Assembly: GCF_011067135.1 (NCBI RefSeq)
Contig: NZ_JAAMOW010000005.1
Location: 62,001-126,000, forward strand
Length of the DNA stretch: 64,000 nucleotides
Direction: 5' to 3'
Origin: Solimonas terrae
GTDB lineage: Bacteria > Pseudomonadota > Gammaproteobacteria > Nevskiales > Nevskiaceae
Below are positions 15,681-24,778 of this stretch, one piece after another. A model generated the notes under the pieces. It was given only the letters and a program-made list of their open reading frames with translations. It did not search any database and was not told where the DNA came from. Each line of letters starts with the position of its first letter. Position 1 is the first letter of the stretch. A program made the translations under genes and the position numbers.

Positions 15681-16904
15681 ATGGTGCTGAAACCGTCGCT
15701 GCCCAAAACCCTGCTGCTCCTGTTGCCGGTGCTGCTGTACGCCTGCGCGACGCCGCCGCCACGTCCCGAGCCGGTGCCGACCGGTGGGCCGGCGCCAATG
15801 CCGAATCCGCCACCTGCGTACGGCAACGCGTATCCGGCTGCGCCGCCGATGATGGTGCCGCGCACCCAGGGCAGTATCGCCCTGCTGTTGCCGCTCAGCG
15901 GCACCTTCTCGTCGACCGCCGAATCGGTGCGCGACGGCTTCTTCAGTGCGTATTTTGCCGATGCCGGGCATCCGGCGGTTCGCGTCTATGACGTCGGCTC
16001 ATCGGCCGAGACGCTGCGCGTCGCCTACCAGACCGCCCTGCGCGAAGGCGCGAATTTCATCGTCGGTCCGCTGCGCAAGGAATATGTCGCACAGCTGGCG
16101 GCGTTCGCGCCGCCGGTGCCGGTGCTCAGCCTCAACTATCTCGACAATGGCGCGGTCACTCCCGCCAACTTCCTGCAGTTCGGTCTGGCGCCCGCCGACG
16201 AGGCACGATCGGCGGCCGAACAGGCGAGTGCGGCCGGCCTGCATCGCGCGGCGGCGCTCGTGCCGGATGCCGACTGGGGCGGCCGCGCGTTGACGGCGTT
16301 CGACGAAGGCCTGCGCGCCAACGGCGGCGCGGTGGTCAGCGCGCAGCGCTACCAGCAGAGCCAGTTCGACCAGACCAAGGCGATCGCCGATTTGATGGGA
16401 GTCGGTGCCAGCCAGGACCGCCATCGCGCCCTGACCACCGCGCTCGGCGAGAAAAGCGAATTCGAACCGCAGCGCCGCAACGATCTCGACATGGTCTTCA
16501 TCGGCGCCCGCGAACAGGACGCGCGCGCGCTGATTCCGCAGCTGCTGTTCAATCGCGCCGGCGGACTGCCGATCTACGCGACGGCACTGGTCTATGACGG
16601 CACGCCGACGCCGGACATCAACGGCGTGCGCTTCTGCGACGCGCCGTGGATCATCGGCCAGTCCGAGCAGCTGCAGCAGCAGCGTGGTGCCACGGCCGGA
16701 CTGACGATCATCAACCCGCGCCTGTTCGCACTCGGTCGCGATGCGTACACGCTCTCGGCTGGCCTGGCGCAGGGCCGTCTGCGGCCGGGCGAGGAGTTCG
16801 ATGGCGCCAGCGGTCATCTGCTGTGGCGTTCGGGCAATGTCATCGGCCGCAAACTGTCCTGCGTGCAGATCGGCAGTGACGGACTGCAGCCGCTGACGCC
16901 GTGA
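15681..16904 (+). CDS. LppC/LpoA-type penicillin-binding protein activator (short form)
   Basis: A 407-residue outer-membrane lipoprotein: lipobox LLYACA, a Pro-rich tether (residues 22-65), then a periplasmic-binding-protein-like fold beginning SIALLLPLSGTFSSTAESVRDGF. In enterobacteria LpoA activates the peptidoglycan synthase PBP1a. The E. coli protein has about 680 residues with an N-terminal TPR-like domain; here only the C-terminal LppC domain is present, as in many other gammaproteobacteria. Whether the short form still activates a PBP is not shown by the sequence. It is first of a coupled run with yraN (GTGA overlap) and diaA. Confidence 0.9.
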   Translation: MVLKPSLPKTLLLLLPVLLYACATPPPRPEPVPTGGPAPMPNPPPAYGNAYPAAPPMMVPRTQGSIALLLPLSGTFSSTAESVRDGFFSAYFADAGHPAVRVYDVGSSAETLRVAYQTALREGANFIVGPLRKEYVAQLAAFAPPVPVLSLNYLDNGAVTPANFLQFGLAPADEARSAAEQASAAGLHRAAALVPDADWGGRALTAFDEGLRANGGAVVSAQRYQQSQFDQTKAIADLMGVGASQDRHRALTTALGEKSEFEPQRRNDLDMVFIGAREQDARALIPQLLFNRAGGLPIYATALVYDGTPTPDINGVRFCDAPWIIGQSEQLQQQRGATAGLTIINPRLFALGRDAYTLSAGLAQGRLRPGEEFDGASGHLLWRSGNVIGRKLSCVQIGSDGLQPLTP

Positions 16905-17239
16905 ACGGTGCCGACGCCGAGGACGCCGCGTTGCGGCTGCTTCAGCGTCGCGGGCTGAAGCTGGTGGCGCGCAATGCACGTTTTCGCGGCGGCGAACTCG
17001 ATCTGGTGATGCGCGACGGTGCGGTGCTGGTGATCGTCGAGGTCCGCGCGCGCAGCGCCAGCCGTTTCGCCACGGCGGTGGAGTCGGTGGATGCGCGCAA
17101 GCGCCGGAAGGTCATGCTGGCAGCGCAGATGTTCGTCGCGGCACACCCGGAACACGCCGAGCGCGCACTGCGTTTCGACGTCGTCGCCTACGATGGCGAG
17201 CAGGTGCAGTGGATCGAAAATGCGTTCGACAGCAACTGA
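16901..17239 (+). CDS. UPF0102 (YraN-like) endonuclease-fold protein
   Basis: A 112-residue member of the UPF0102/YraN family with a restriction-endonuclease-like core. The core motifs are GGELDLVMRDG and VLVIVEVRARS, which supply the Glu, Asp and ExR/K positions. Its role is not firmly established. The GTG start overlaps the lpoA stop. The position between lpoA and diaA is conserved from E. coli, which supports the assignment. Confidence 0.92.
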   Translation: MNGADAEDAALRLLQRRGLKLVARNARFRGGELDLVMRDGAVLVIVEVRARSASRFATAVESVDARKRRKVMLAAQMFVAAHPEHAERALRFDVVAYDGEQVQWIENAFDSN

Positions 17240-17321
17240 AGCATGTTCACGGATTGGTGCGCGCCGTGAAGCGCGCGACAATGACGGCTGAATCCGGATT
17301 CCGAACCCTCACGAGCGGGCC

Positions 17322-17909
17322 ATGATCGAACAACGACTGCAGGCGCAGTTCGCGGCCAGCATCGCCGCCAAGCAGGCGACGCAGGCACAGGCGCTGCCGG
17401 CGCTGGCGCGCGCCGCGCAGGCGCTCGCGAGTGCCTTGGCCGATGGCTACAAGGTACTGGCCTGCGGCAACGGCGGTTCCGCAGCCGACGCCCAGCATTT
17501 CGCCGCAGAGCTGACCGGCCGCTACGAGCGCGAGCGACCGGGGCTGCCGGGCATCGCGCTGTCGGTCGATACCTCGGCGCTGACCGCGATCGGCAACGAT
17601 TACGGCTTCGACCGCGTGTTCGCCAAGCAGGTGGACGCACTGGGTCGCTCCGGCGACTGGCTGCTGGCGATTTCGACCTCCGGCAATTCGACGAACGTCA
17701 TCAAGGCGATCGAGGCGGCGCAGGCCCGCGGTCTGCACGTGATCGCGTTGACCGGCAAGAGCGGCGGCGCGATCGCGAAGCTGCTGCGGACCACGGACAT
17801 CGAGCTGCGCGCGGTCAGCGAGGTCACGGCCCGCATCCAGGAAGTGCACATCCTGTTCCTGCACTGCCTGTGCGACGCGATCGACGAGTTGCTGTATCCG
17901 GCGCCATGA
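17322..17909 (+). CDS. diaA: DiaA-type SIS-domain protein
   Basis: A 195-residue SIS-domain protein of the GmhA/DiaA family. Sugar-phosphate-binding motifs are present: [29 protein letters not shown] and the C-terminal [15 protein letters not shown]. DiaA binds DnaA and promotes initiation of replication at oriC; GmhA makes heptose phosphate for LPS. The gene order after lpoA and yraN matches E. coli diaA (yraO), so DiaA is preferred. The two cannot be told apart with certainty from the sequence alone. Its stop overlaps the start of the FAD-linked oxidase gene as ATGA. Confidence 0.82.
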   Translation: MIEQRLQAQFAASIAAKQATQAQALPALARAAQALASALADGYKVLACGNGGSAADAQHFAAELTGRYERERPGLPGIALSVDTSALTAIGNDYGFDRVFAKQVDALGRSGDWLLAISTSGNSTNVIKAIEAAQARGLHVIALTGKSGGAIAKLLRTTDIELRAVSEVTARIQEVHILFLHCLCDAIDELLYPAP

Positions 17910-19297
17910 ATCCGGCTGCCCTGTCGTCCACGATCGTCGCGCGCCTGCACGCGGTCCTGCCGCGCGATCGCGTGCTGCTCGATCCGGCCGATTGCATCGC
18001 CTACGGCTACGACAACTCCAAGCGCGTCGCCGTGCCGCAGGCGGTGGTGTTCGCGCTGAGCCATGACGAAGTCGTCGCCGTCGTGCAGCTCTGCAACGAA
18101 TTTGCCGTGCCGCTGGTGGTCCGCGGCCGCGGCACCAACACCACCGGCGCGACCGTGCCGATCGCCGGCGGCATCGTGCTGTCGCTGGAGCGCATGAACC
18201 GCATCCTGCGCATCTCGCCCGGCGACCGTCTGCTCGAGTGCGAGGCCGGTGCGTTGAACGGCGAGGTGCAGGCGGCGGCGGCGGAGCACGGCCTGTTCTG
18301 GGCGCCGGACCCGACCAGCCTCGCGTATTCGACGGTCGGCGGCAATCTCGGCTGCTGCGCGGGTGGTCCGCGCGCCGTCAAGTACGGCACGGCGCGCGAC
18401 AACGTGCTCGGCCTGCGCGCGGTGACCGGCGCCGGCACCTCGATCAAGACCGGCTGCACGACCACCAAGGGCGTCGTCGGGTACGACCTCACGCGTCTGA
18501 TCGTCGGCAGTGAAGGCACGCTGGCGATCATCACCGAGGCGACGCTGAAGTTGCTGCCGAAAGCGCAGACGACGAAGACGCTGCGTGCCTGCTACGTCGA
18601 CGTGAAATCGGCCGCTGAAGCCGTGGCGCGTGTGATGAACCAGCCGGAGACGCCGAGCGCGCTGGAGTTCATGGATGGCGAGGCGGTGCAGCTCGCCGAG
18701 GCCTGGCAGCCGACCGGCGTGCCGGCCGGTGTCGGGGCCATGCTGCTGATGGAAGTCGACGGCAACCGCGAGTCGATCGATGCAGCGCTGCGCGCCGTGG
18801 TCGCGGCGGCGCAGGGGCCCGGTCTGGTCGAGCTGAAGACCGCGAACAGCGAAGCCGAGACCGAGGCGCTGTGGGCCTGCCGCAAGGCGCTGTCGCCGAG
18901 CCTGCGCAAGATCGCACCGAAGAAGGTCAACGAGGACGTGGTGGTGCCGGTCACGAGGATTCCGGAGCTGGTTGCCGGACTCGCGGCGCTGTCGGCGAAG
19001 CACGGCATCCGCATCGTCAACTTCGGCCACGCCGGCAACGGCAACATGCACACCAACCTGCTCGCCGATCCGGACGATCCGGCGCAGATGCAGGCGGTGC
19101 ATGCCTGCCTGCGCGAGGTGTTCCGGCTGGTGCTCGATCTCGACGGCACGCTGTCCGGCGAACACGGGGTCGGCATCGAGAAGCGCGATTTCGTCGGCTG
19201 GGAGATCGCCGCCGATACGCTCGCCGTCATGCACGGCCTGAAGAAGACGCTGGACCCCGTAGGCATCCTCAATCCGGGCAAGGCCCTGCCGGACTGA
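17906..19297 (+). CDS. FAD-binding 2-hydroxyacid oxidase/dehydrogenase (GlcD-like)
   Basis: A 463-residue flavoprotein of the GlcD/D-lactate dehydrogenase family. The PCMH-type FAD domain covers residues 40-220, with [19 protein letters not shown] and [19 protein letters not shown]. The C-terminal FAD-oxidase domain holds [17 protein letters not shown] and [13 protein letters not shown], whose His residues serve the substrate site. It probably oxidises glycolate or D-lactate and passes electrons to the respiratory chain; the substrate is not readable. No GlcE or GlcF partner is adjacent, so it acts alone or as a D-lactate dehydrogenase. Translation is coupled to diaA. Confidence 0.87.
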   Translation: MNPAALSSTIVARLHAVLPRDRVLLDPADCIAYGYDNSKRVAVPQAVVFALSHDEVVAVVQLCNEFAVPLVVRGRGTNTTGATVPIAGGIVLSLERMNRILRISPGDRLLECEAGALNGEVQAAAAEHGLFWAPDPTSLAYSTVGGNLGCCAGGPRAVKYGTARDNVLGLRAVTGAGTSIKTGCTTTKGVVGYDLTRLIVGSEGTLAIITEATLKLLPKAQTTKTLRACYVDVKSAAEAVARVMNQPETPSALEFMDGEAVQLAEAWQPTGVPAGVGAMLLMEVDGNRESIDAALRAVVAAAQGPGLVELKTANSEAETEALWACRKALSPSLRKIAPKKVNEDVVVPVTRIPELVAGLAALSAKHGIRIVNFGHAGNGNMHTNLLADPDDPAQMQAVHACLREVFRLVLDLDGTLSGEHGVGIEKRDFVGWEIAADTLAVMHGLKKTLDPVGILNPGKALPD

Positions 19298-19311
19298 CAG
19301 CCGGCCTGGCG

Positions 19312-19737
19312 CTACTTGATGACGCGCAGGTGCGAACGGCCCGGCTTCGTCGGCGGTTTCGGCGGATCGGGATCGACCGGCGGTGTCGACGCCGGAGCGG
19401 CCGCGGCCTTGTTCGGATCGACCGGTTCGGTCTCGCCGAAGATCACGCCCTCGCCATTCTCCCGCGCAAAGATGCCCAGCACGGCGCCGCTGGGAATCTG
19501 CACGTCGAACGGTTTGCCGCCGAAGCGGGCCGAGAACCACATCGGCTCGCTTTGCAGGTCGAGGCTCTGCACCGCGACCGGGCTGACGTTGAGCGTGATG
19601 CGACCGTCCTGCACGTATTGCATCGGCACGATCACGCCGGGATAGTCGGCCGACACCAGCATGTGCGGCGTGTGACCGTTCTCGCAGGCCCATTCGTGGA
19701 TGGCGCGGATCAGATAGGGACGGCGGGATCTGGACAT
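19312..19737 (-). CDS. sspB: ClpXP protease specificity-enhancing factor SspB
   Basis: A 141-residue adaptor that delivers ssrA-tagged proteins to ClpXP. The N-terminus RPYLIRAIHEWACENGHTPH and the core PMQYVQDGRITLNVSP are diagnostic. The middle is followed by a Pro/Ala-rich flexible linker and the short C-terminal GRSHLRVIK, the ClpX-binding tail. The ATG at 19737 gives the standard N-terminus. It lies 14 bp downstream of sspA, forming the usual sspAB pair. Confidence 0.96.
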   Translation of the reverse strand: MSRSRRPYLIRAIHEWACENGHTPHMLVSADYPGVIVPMQYVQDGRITLNVSPVAVQSLDLQSEPMWFSARFGGKPFDVQIPSGAVLGIFARENGEGVIFGETEPVDPNKAAAAPASTPPVDPDPPKPPTKPGRSHLRVIK

Positions 19738-19751
19738 CGTGTTCGGAGTTT

Positions 19752-20387
19752 TCAGCGAAGCGCCGATTGTACGGCGGGGCGTGACAGGACGCGTTCGGCG
19801 TAGCGGCCGAGGGCGGCGTCGGCCGGCAGCTTGAGGCCGAGCGCCGGCATCGCACCGAACAGTGCGGCCCAGGCGCAGTCGGCGAGGTTGTAGTCGAGCC
19901 CCAGACACCAGCCGCGCGCGGGAAACAGACGGGTGCTGCCGACCAGTGCTTCCTGCAGCTGCTTGCGCGCGGCCTTGGCATCCGGCGATTTCGGCGCGTC
20001 GCGAATGACGGCAGCCGCCGGAAACAGTTCGTGGTCGAAGCGCATCAGCACCATGCGCACGCGTGCGCGCGCCGCCGGATCGGCAGGAAGCAGTGCCGGA
20101 TGCGGATAGCGCTCGTCGAGATACTCGGCGACGATCGTGGCCGGATAGAGCACGGTGTCGCGGTCGACCAGCGTCGGCAGCTCGCCGGACGGGTTCAATA
20201 CCAGCAGATCCTGATGCGGCTTGCCGGGCGTCAGCTGTTCGACGCGGGCGCCATCGACGTCCTTCTCCGCCAGCACGATGCGCACCCAGCTGCTCGGCAG
20301 TTCGCCACGCGCACAGAACAGCGAGACGCCGGCGCGCGGTGCCGGGCGCGCGTCCATCACGTAACGGCTTTTGCCTGGCAACGGCAT
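19752..20387 (-). CDS. sspA: stringent starvation protein A (GST fold)
   Basis: A 211-residue glutathione-S-transferase-like protein that binds RNA polymerase and acts in stress and stationary-phase regulation. The N-terminal thioredoxin-like half has SSWVRIVLAEKDVD, NPSGELPTLVDRD and AEYLDERYPHPALLP, matching SspA closely. The C-terminal half is helical. An in-frame Met at residue 11 is an alternative start. The gene precedes sspB and lies just past the pet operon terminator, a frequent arrangement in gammaproteobacteria. Confidence 0.93.
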   Translation of the reverse strand: MPLPGKSRYVMDARPAPRAGVSLFCARGELPSSWVRIVLAEKDVDGARVEQLTPGKPHQDLLVLNPSGELPTLVDRDTVLYPATIVAEYLDERYPHPALLPADPAARARVRMVLMRFDHELFPAAAVIRDAPKSPDAKAARKQLQEALVGSTRLFPARGWCLGLDYNLADCAWAALFGAMPALGLKLPADAALGRYAERVLSRPAVQSALR

Positions 20388-20450
20388 GGGGCTTCAGTCC
20401 GGTCGAAAAAGCATCACGGCCAAAGATTAACCGCTAACCGGGGCCGGCCC

Positions 20451-20488
20451 CAAATGAAAACGGCGCCGTTCAGAACCGAACGGCGCCG
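20451..20488 (-). terminator. rho-independent terminator of the pet operon
   Basis: A perfect 11-bp stem (20461-20471 with 20478-20488, loop of six) is followed, reading leftward, by TTTTCATTTG. It lies 26 bp past the petC stop codon and ends petABC transcription before sspA. Confidence 0.78.
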
Positions 20489-20513
20489 CAGAACTGCAAA
20501 AAGCGAGACGGCC

Positions 20514-21272
20514 CTAGTGGACGTCCTTCCACCATTCACGCTTCATCAGATACGCCAGCACCGTGAACACGAGCAGGAACAGCAGCACTTTCTTGCCGAC
20601 GGCAAGGCGATGCGCGCGGCCCGGCTCGCCGGCGTAGACCATGAAATTGGTCGTGTCGGCGACGAACTGCTTGTACTCCTCGGGCGACAGCTTGCCCTTG
20701 GTGGCGAGTTCGAACTGCGGCTCGCCGTGCTCGGCTTCCTTGTCTTCGCCTTCGGCCGCGCTTTCCTTCAAGACCTGCAGACCCTGCAGTTCCCACAGCA
20801 CGTCCGGCATCGATGCGTTCGGCAGCACGATGTTGTTGGTGCCGAGCGGGCGCTTCGGGTCGACGTAGAACGTCAGCAGGTAGTTGTAGATCCAGTCCGG
20901 ACCACGGTAGCGCGACTCGACGGTCAGATCCGGCGGCGCCTTGCCGAACCAGGCATCGGCTTCGTCGCCCGGCATCGCCGAAATGATGTGATCGCTGATC
21001 TTGTCGCTGGTGAACATCAGATCGGCTTTCAGCATGTCATCGGGAATGCCGAGATCCTGACCGAGCCGGTTGTAGCGCAGGTTGCGCATCGAATGGCAGG
21101 CGGAGCAGTAGTTCATGAAATTGCGTGCGCCGCGCTGCACCGATGCCTGATTGTCGGGATCGGGCTTGAAGCGGTAGGGCAGATCCACGCCTTCGGACGC
21201 AAATGCCTGACCGGCGACCAACAGCGTGGCCGCGGCCAGCAGAATCTGGATGCTGGACTTAATGCGCTTCAT
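20514..21272 (-). CDS. petC: ubiquinol-cytochrome c reductase, cytochrome c1
   Basis: A 252-residue c-type cytochrome of respiratory complex III that accepts electrons from the Rieske centre and passes them to cytochrome c. A signal peptide (to VAGQAFAS) is followed by the heme-binding CSACH in RNFMNYCSACHSMRN. A C-terminal helix (VLLFLLVFTVLAYLMKREWW) anchors it. The 14-bp overlap with petB and the order petA-petB-petC show one operon. Confidence 0.97.
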   Translation of the reverse strand: MKRIKSSIQILLAAATLLVAGQAFASEGVDLPYRFKPDPDNQASVQRGARNFMNYCSACHSMRNLRYNRLGQDLGIPDDMLKADLMFTSDKISDHIISAMPGDEADAWFGKAPPDLTVESRYRGPDWIYNYLLTFYVDPKRPLGTNNIVLPNASMPDVLWELQGLQVLKESAAEGEDKEAEHGEPQFELATKGKLSPEEYKQFVADTTNFMVYAGEPGRAHRLAVGKKVLLFLLVFTVLAYLMKREWWKDVH

Positions 21273-22521
21273 GGGTCACGCGCTCCGGAACGGGCTTGGT
21301 CTTTTCCATCTTCGTGTAGAACGGCATCAGCAGGAAGAACAAGTAGTACAGGATGGTGCCGACCTGCGAGATCAGCTTGCCCATCGGGCTCGGCGGCTGC
21401 ATGCCGTAGTAGTTCAGCAGCACGAACGACACCGTGAAGATCGCCAGCGCGATCTTGAAGATCGGGCCCTTGTAGCGGATCGACTTGACCGGCGAGCGGT
21501 CCAGCCACGGCATCAGGAACAGCAGGATCACGGCACCGAACATGACGATGACGCCCCAGATCTGCGTACCGGCGAACGACGGCGTCGCGCGCAACATCGC
21601 GTAGAACGAACCGAAGTACCAGGCCGGCGTGATGTGCGGCGGCGTCGACAGCGGATTGGCCGGCGTGAAGTTCGGCTGCTCGAGGAAGTAGCCGCCGCCG
21701 TCCGGTGCCAGGAACACGATGCCGAGGAAGATGATCAGGAACACGCTGACGCCGACGATGTCCTTCACCGTGTAATACGGATGGAAGGGAATGCCGTCGA
21801 GCGGAATGCCGGTCTTCGGGTCCTTGTGCTTCTTGATCTCGATGCCGTCCGGATTGTTCGAGCCGACTTCATGCAGCGCGATGATGTGCGCGACGACCAG
21901 GCCGACGAGCACGAACGGCAGTGCGATGACGTGCAGCGAGAACAGACGGTTGAGGGTCGCGTCCGACGGCACGTAGTCGCCCTGGATCCAGACCACGAGG
22001 TCGGGGCCGACGAACGGAATCGTGCCGAACAGATTGATGATGACCTTCGCGCCCCAGTAGCTCATGTTGCCCCACGGCAGCACGTAACCGCAGAAGGCTT
22101 CGGCCATCAGGCACAGGAAGATCAGGCAGCCGAACAGCCAGATCAGTTCGCGCGGCTTGCGGTGCGAGCCGTACAGGATGCCGCGATACATGTGCAGGTA
22201 GACGACGATGAAGAACGCCGACGCGCCGGTCGAGTGCAGATAGCGCAGCGTGTCGCCCCAGGGGACGTCGCGCATGATGTATTCGACGCTGTCCCAGGCC
22301 TGCGTGGCATCGGGCTTGTAGTGCATCACCAGCCAGATGCCGGTCAGCAGCTGGTTGACCAGCACCAGCAAGGCCAGCGAACCGAAGAAGTACCAGAAGT
22401 TGAAGTTCTTCGGTGCGTAGTATTCGGCGAGATGATCCTTCCACAGCTTGGTCAGCGGGAAGCGATCGTCGATCCAGCCGAGGAAGCCGGTCGTCTTGTA
22501 CGGATTCGGCGTGATGCCCAT
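21259..22521 (-). CDS. petB: ubiquinol-cytochrome c reductase, cytochrome b
   Basis: A 420-residue polytopic protein with two b hemes and both quinone sites. Heme-ligand His residues are visible in LRYLHSTGASAFFIVVYLHM and in the RLFSLHVIALP...VVAHIIALH helix. The Qo-site motif is PAWY in THE segment ITPAWYFGSFYAML, where PEWY or PVWY is usual. Length is normal for the single-chain bacterial form. The petA stop and petB start overlap by one base (TAATG). Confidence 0.97.
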   Translation of the reverse strand: MGITPNPYKTTGFLGWIDDRFPLTKLWKDHLAEYYAPKNFNFWYFFGSLALLVLVNQLLTGIWLVMHYKPDATQAWDSVEYIMRDVPWGDTLRYLHSTGASAFFIVVYLHMYRGILYGSHRKPRELIWLFGCLIFLCLMAEAFCGYVLPWGNMSYWGAKVIINLFGTIPFVGPDLVVWIQGDYVPSDATLNRLFSLHVIALPFVLVGLVVAHIIALHEVGSNNPDGIEIKKHKDPKTGIPLDGIPFHPYYTVKDIVGVSVFLIIFLGIVFLAPDGGGYFLEQPNFTPANPLSTPPHITPAWYFGSFYAMLRATPSFAGTQIWGVIVMFGAVILLFLMPWLDRSPVKSIRYKGPIFKIALAIFTVSFVLLNYYGMQPPSPMGKLISQVGTILYYLFFLLMPFYTKMEKTKPVPERVTHEAH

Positions 22522-23117
22522 TACGCGGCTCCCTTCGGATCTTCACCGATGACGACCTTGGTGTCGCCGTCGAAGTGGTAGGGCGGTACGACCAGGTTCA
22601 GCGGTGCCGGCACGCCCTTGTAGACGCGGCCCGAGAGGTCGAACTTCGAGCCGTGGCAGGGGCAGTAGAAGCCGCCCTGCCAGTTCGGGTCGATGTCCGG
22701 AGCCGGATGGTCCGGACGAAAGCCCGGCGAGCAGCCGAGGTGGGTGCAGACGCCGACCAGCACCAGGATTTCCGGCTTGATCGCGCGCGCCTCGCCCTTG
22801 ATGTAGTCGGGCTGCTGATCCTGCTTGCATTCCGGGTCGAGCAGGTTGGGGTCGACTTTCGGCAGGCTTGCCAGCATCTCCGGCGTGCGCTTGAGCACCC
22901 AGGTCGGCTTGCCGCGCCAGGCGACGACAAGGCGCTGGCCGGGCTCGATGTTGCTGATGTCCACTTCGACCGGAGCGCCCAGCGCCTTGGCGCGTTCGCT
23001 CGGTTTCCAGGATGCGAGAAATGGCACCGCGGCTGCCACGATGCCTGCGCCACCGACCACTGTCGTGGTCAGCGTCAGGAACCGGCGCCGGCCGGGATCC
23101 ACGCCTTGATTGCTCAT
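22521..23117 (-). CDS. petA: ubiquinol-cytochrome c reductase, Rieske iron-sulfur subunit
   Basis: A 198-residue subunit with a 2Fe-2S cluster bound by CTHLGC (in GVCTHLGCSPGF) and CPCHGS (in FYCPCHGSKFD). The N-terminus is a twin-arginine signal anchor: GRRRFLTLTTTVVGGAG. The ATG at 23117 is chosen because it starts this signal and has AAAGAGG about ten bases upstream. It is first in the petABC operon. Confidence 0.97.
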   Translation of the reverse strand: MSNQGVDPGRRRFLTLTTTVVGGAGIVAAAVPFLASWKPSERAKALGAPVEVDISNIEPGQRLVVAWRGKPTWVLKRTPEMLASLPKVDPNLLDPECKQDQQPDYIKGEARAIKPEILVLVGVCTHLGCSPGFRPDHPAPDIDPNWQGGFYCPCHGSKFDLSGRVYKGVPAPLNLVVPPYHFDGDTKVVIGEDPKGAA

Positions 23118-23206
23118 TAAAAAAGGCCTCTTTACGGGATGTCTTAGACCACAGTCGCGGGCGTCTGCCGGACCGGCACGAGGTACTGCGCCCATGAAAC
23201 CCGACA

Positions 23207-23237
23207 AGTATAACGGTCAGCTGGCGGTCAGCGTAAA
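23207..23237 (-). promoter_or_regulatory. candidate promoter of petABC
   Basis: On the leftward strand, TATACT (23207-23212) is a good -10 match. TTTACG (23232-23237) is a weak -35 at a long 19-bp spacing. This would give an 80-90 nt leader before petA. There is no other likely promoter in the 166-bp gap. Confidence 0.35.
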
Positions 23238-23283
23238 CCCTTGCGTGCCGAATCCCGGTGTCGGCCGATGCCGCTCCCTGCGC

Positions 23284-23928
23284 TCAGGTCAGCAGACCGC
23301 GCAGCGCGGCAAAGCGCACGACCTCGGCGGTGTTGCGCAGGCCGAGTTTCTCCATCATGCGGGCGCGATGGTTCTCGGCGGTCTTCACGCCGATGTCGAG
23401 AATCTGCGCGATCTCCTTGGTGGTCTTGCCCTGGATCACCAGATGGAAGGCTTCGCGCTCGCGCGCCGTCAGGCTCGCGTACGGATCGTCGCCGTGGTCG
23501 CGCGAGCGGTGCTGGCGCTCGGCCAGCGCCTTGGTGGCGCGCGGCCCGAAATACGGCTTGCCGGCGTGGATCGACTTGATCGCCATCATCAGCTCGGACA
23601 CCGAGGTGTCCTTGTTGAGAAAACCGTTGGCGCCGGCGCGCAGGATCGGCAGGATGTATTCGTCCTCCTCGTGCACGGTCAGCACCAGCGTGCGCGTGTT
23701 CGGCAGTTCTGCGCGCACGCGCTTGACCACTTCGAGGCCGGACATGCGCGGCATCGAGATGTCGGTGACGACGACATCGGGTTTGGTCTTCTCGGCGAGC
23801 GAAAAGGCTTCGAAGCCATCGGCAGCCTGTGCGACGACCTGGCATTCGCCGGTCTCTTCGAGCATGGAGACGAGGCCCTGGCGGACGATGGTGTGATCGT
23901 CGGCGACGAGCAGGCGGATCGGGTTCAT
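23284..23928 (-). CDS. NarL/FixJ-type response regulator
   Basis: A 214-residue regulator with an N-terminal receiver and a C-terminal LuxR-type helix-turn-helix. The receiver has the acidic pair in LVADDHTIVRQG, the phospho-acceptor Asp in DVVVTDISMPRMSG and the Lys in GFLNKDTS. The DNA-binding part is SLTAREREAFHLVIQGKTTK and EIAQILDIGVKTAENHRARM. The start overlaps the stop of the kinase gene as ATGA, so the pair is coupled. Target genes are unknown; the pet operon directly downstream is one candidate. Confidence 0.93.
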   Translation of the reverse strand: MNPIRLLVADDHTIVRQGLVSMLEETGECQVVAQAADGFEAFSLAEKTKPDVVVTDISMPRMSGLEVVKRVRAELPNTRTLVLTVHEEDEYILPILRAGANGFLNKDTSVSELMMAIKSIHAGKPYFGPRATKALAERQHRSRDHGDDPYASLTAREREAFHLVIQGKTTKEIAQILDIGVKTAENHRARMMEKLGLRNTAEVVRFAALRGLLT

Positions 23929-24776
23929 GTGGGGGCGTCCGTATCCGGACCGTCGAGGGTGAGTGTCAGTTGCACGACTGTACCCTGTGCGGGCGCCGAG
24001 CGGATTTCGACGCGACCGCCGAACAGCTCGGCGCGGTCACGCATGCCACGCAGTCCGGAACTCGACGCGCTGCGTTCGGCGTGGGCGACCTTGGCGGTGT
24101 CGAAGCCGTGGCCGTCGTCCTCGACGCGCAGGATGAGCAGCATCGGTGTGTGCCTGATCTGCACGCGCGCGGTCCGCGCGGCGCTGTGGCGGATGACATT
24201 GGTCAGCGCTTCCTGCGTGATCCGGAACAGCAGGGTCTCGACGTCCGGATGCAGGCGCTGTTCGTCGAGCTCGGAATGGAAGGCGATGACCAGACCGGTG
24301 CGCTCCGAAAGGGTGCGCGCGAGCCACGCCAGTGCAGCGTCGAGGCCGAGATCGTCGAGCAAGGTCGGCCGCAGCAGGCGCGACAGCTCGCGCGTGTCGT
24401 GCAGCGCGCTGCGGGTGATGTCGAGGGCGCCGTCGAGGCGATGCTTGAGGCCGAGATTGCCGACGCCCAGGGCGTCGTCGTAGATGCGCTGCAGTTGATT
24501 GACGAGCGCGGTCAGGGTCTGGCCGATGCCGTCGTGAAGGTCGCGCGCCAGGCGGCGACGTTCCTCTTCCTGTACATGCCAGACCGATTTCGCCAGCGTG
24601 CGGAAGCGCTTCTCGCTGCGCACCACCGACTGCAGCAGGCGCTGATTGTCGGCTGTCAGTTCCTGGACCTGACGCAGGACCGCCTGACGGAAGGCCTCCG
24701 GATCGTCGATGCGTGGTCCGCTGCCCGGATTGGGGGGGGCGTCCGGACTCGCTGGCGGATGCCGCAACACGTCCAC
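23925..24776 (-). CDS. NarX-like sensor histidine kinase (HisKA_3), soluble
   Basis: A kinase of about 283 residues with no membrane segment. A coiled-coil lead-in (QELTADNQRLLQSVVRSEKR) is followed by the HisKA_3 H-box ARDLHDGIGQTL with its phospho-His. The HATPase_c domain has an N-box ITQEALTNVIRHS and glycine motifs VEDDGHGFD and SSGLRGMRDRA. The GTG at 24776 was chosen because it lies two bases past the GAF gene stop. An in-frame GTG at 24845 would add 23 residues but overlap that gene by 67 bp. The GAF protein encoded upstream probably supplies the sensory input. Confidence 0.88.
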   Translation of the reverse strand: MDVLRHPPASPDAPPNPGSGPRIDDPEAFRQAVLRQVQELTADNQRLLQSVVRSEKRFRTLAKSVWHVQEEERRRLARDLHDGIGQTLTALVNQLQRIYDDALGVGNLGLKHRLDGALDITRSALHDTRELSRLLRPTLLDDLGLDAALAWLARTLSERTGLVIAFHSELDEQRLHPDVETLLFRITQEALTNVIRHSAARTARVQIRHTPMLLILRVEDDGHGFDTAKVAHAERSASSSGLRGMRDRAELFGGRVEIRSAPAQGTVVQLTLTLDGPDTDAPT

Positions 24777-24778
24777 GC

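Noticed and set aside
15666-15971. N-terminal extension of RsmI by about 100 residues
   Set aside because: It would run over the divergent lipoprotein gene, and the family starts at the chosen Met.
17322-17909. GmhA, heptose-phosphate isomerase
   Set aside because: The family cannot be separated by motifs alone, but gene order after lpoA and yraN favours DiaA. No other heptose genes are nearby.
17600-19981. A 793-residue - strand frame covering the FAD oxidase and sspB
   Set aside because: The + strand gene has clear FAD-oxidase motifs and sspB occupies another frame; this frame has none.
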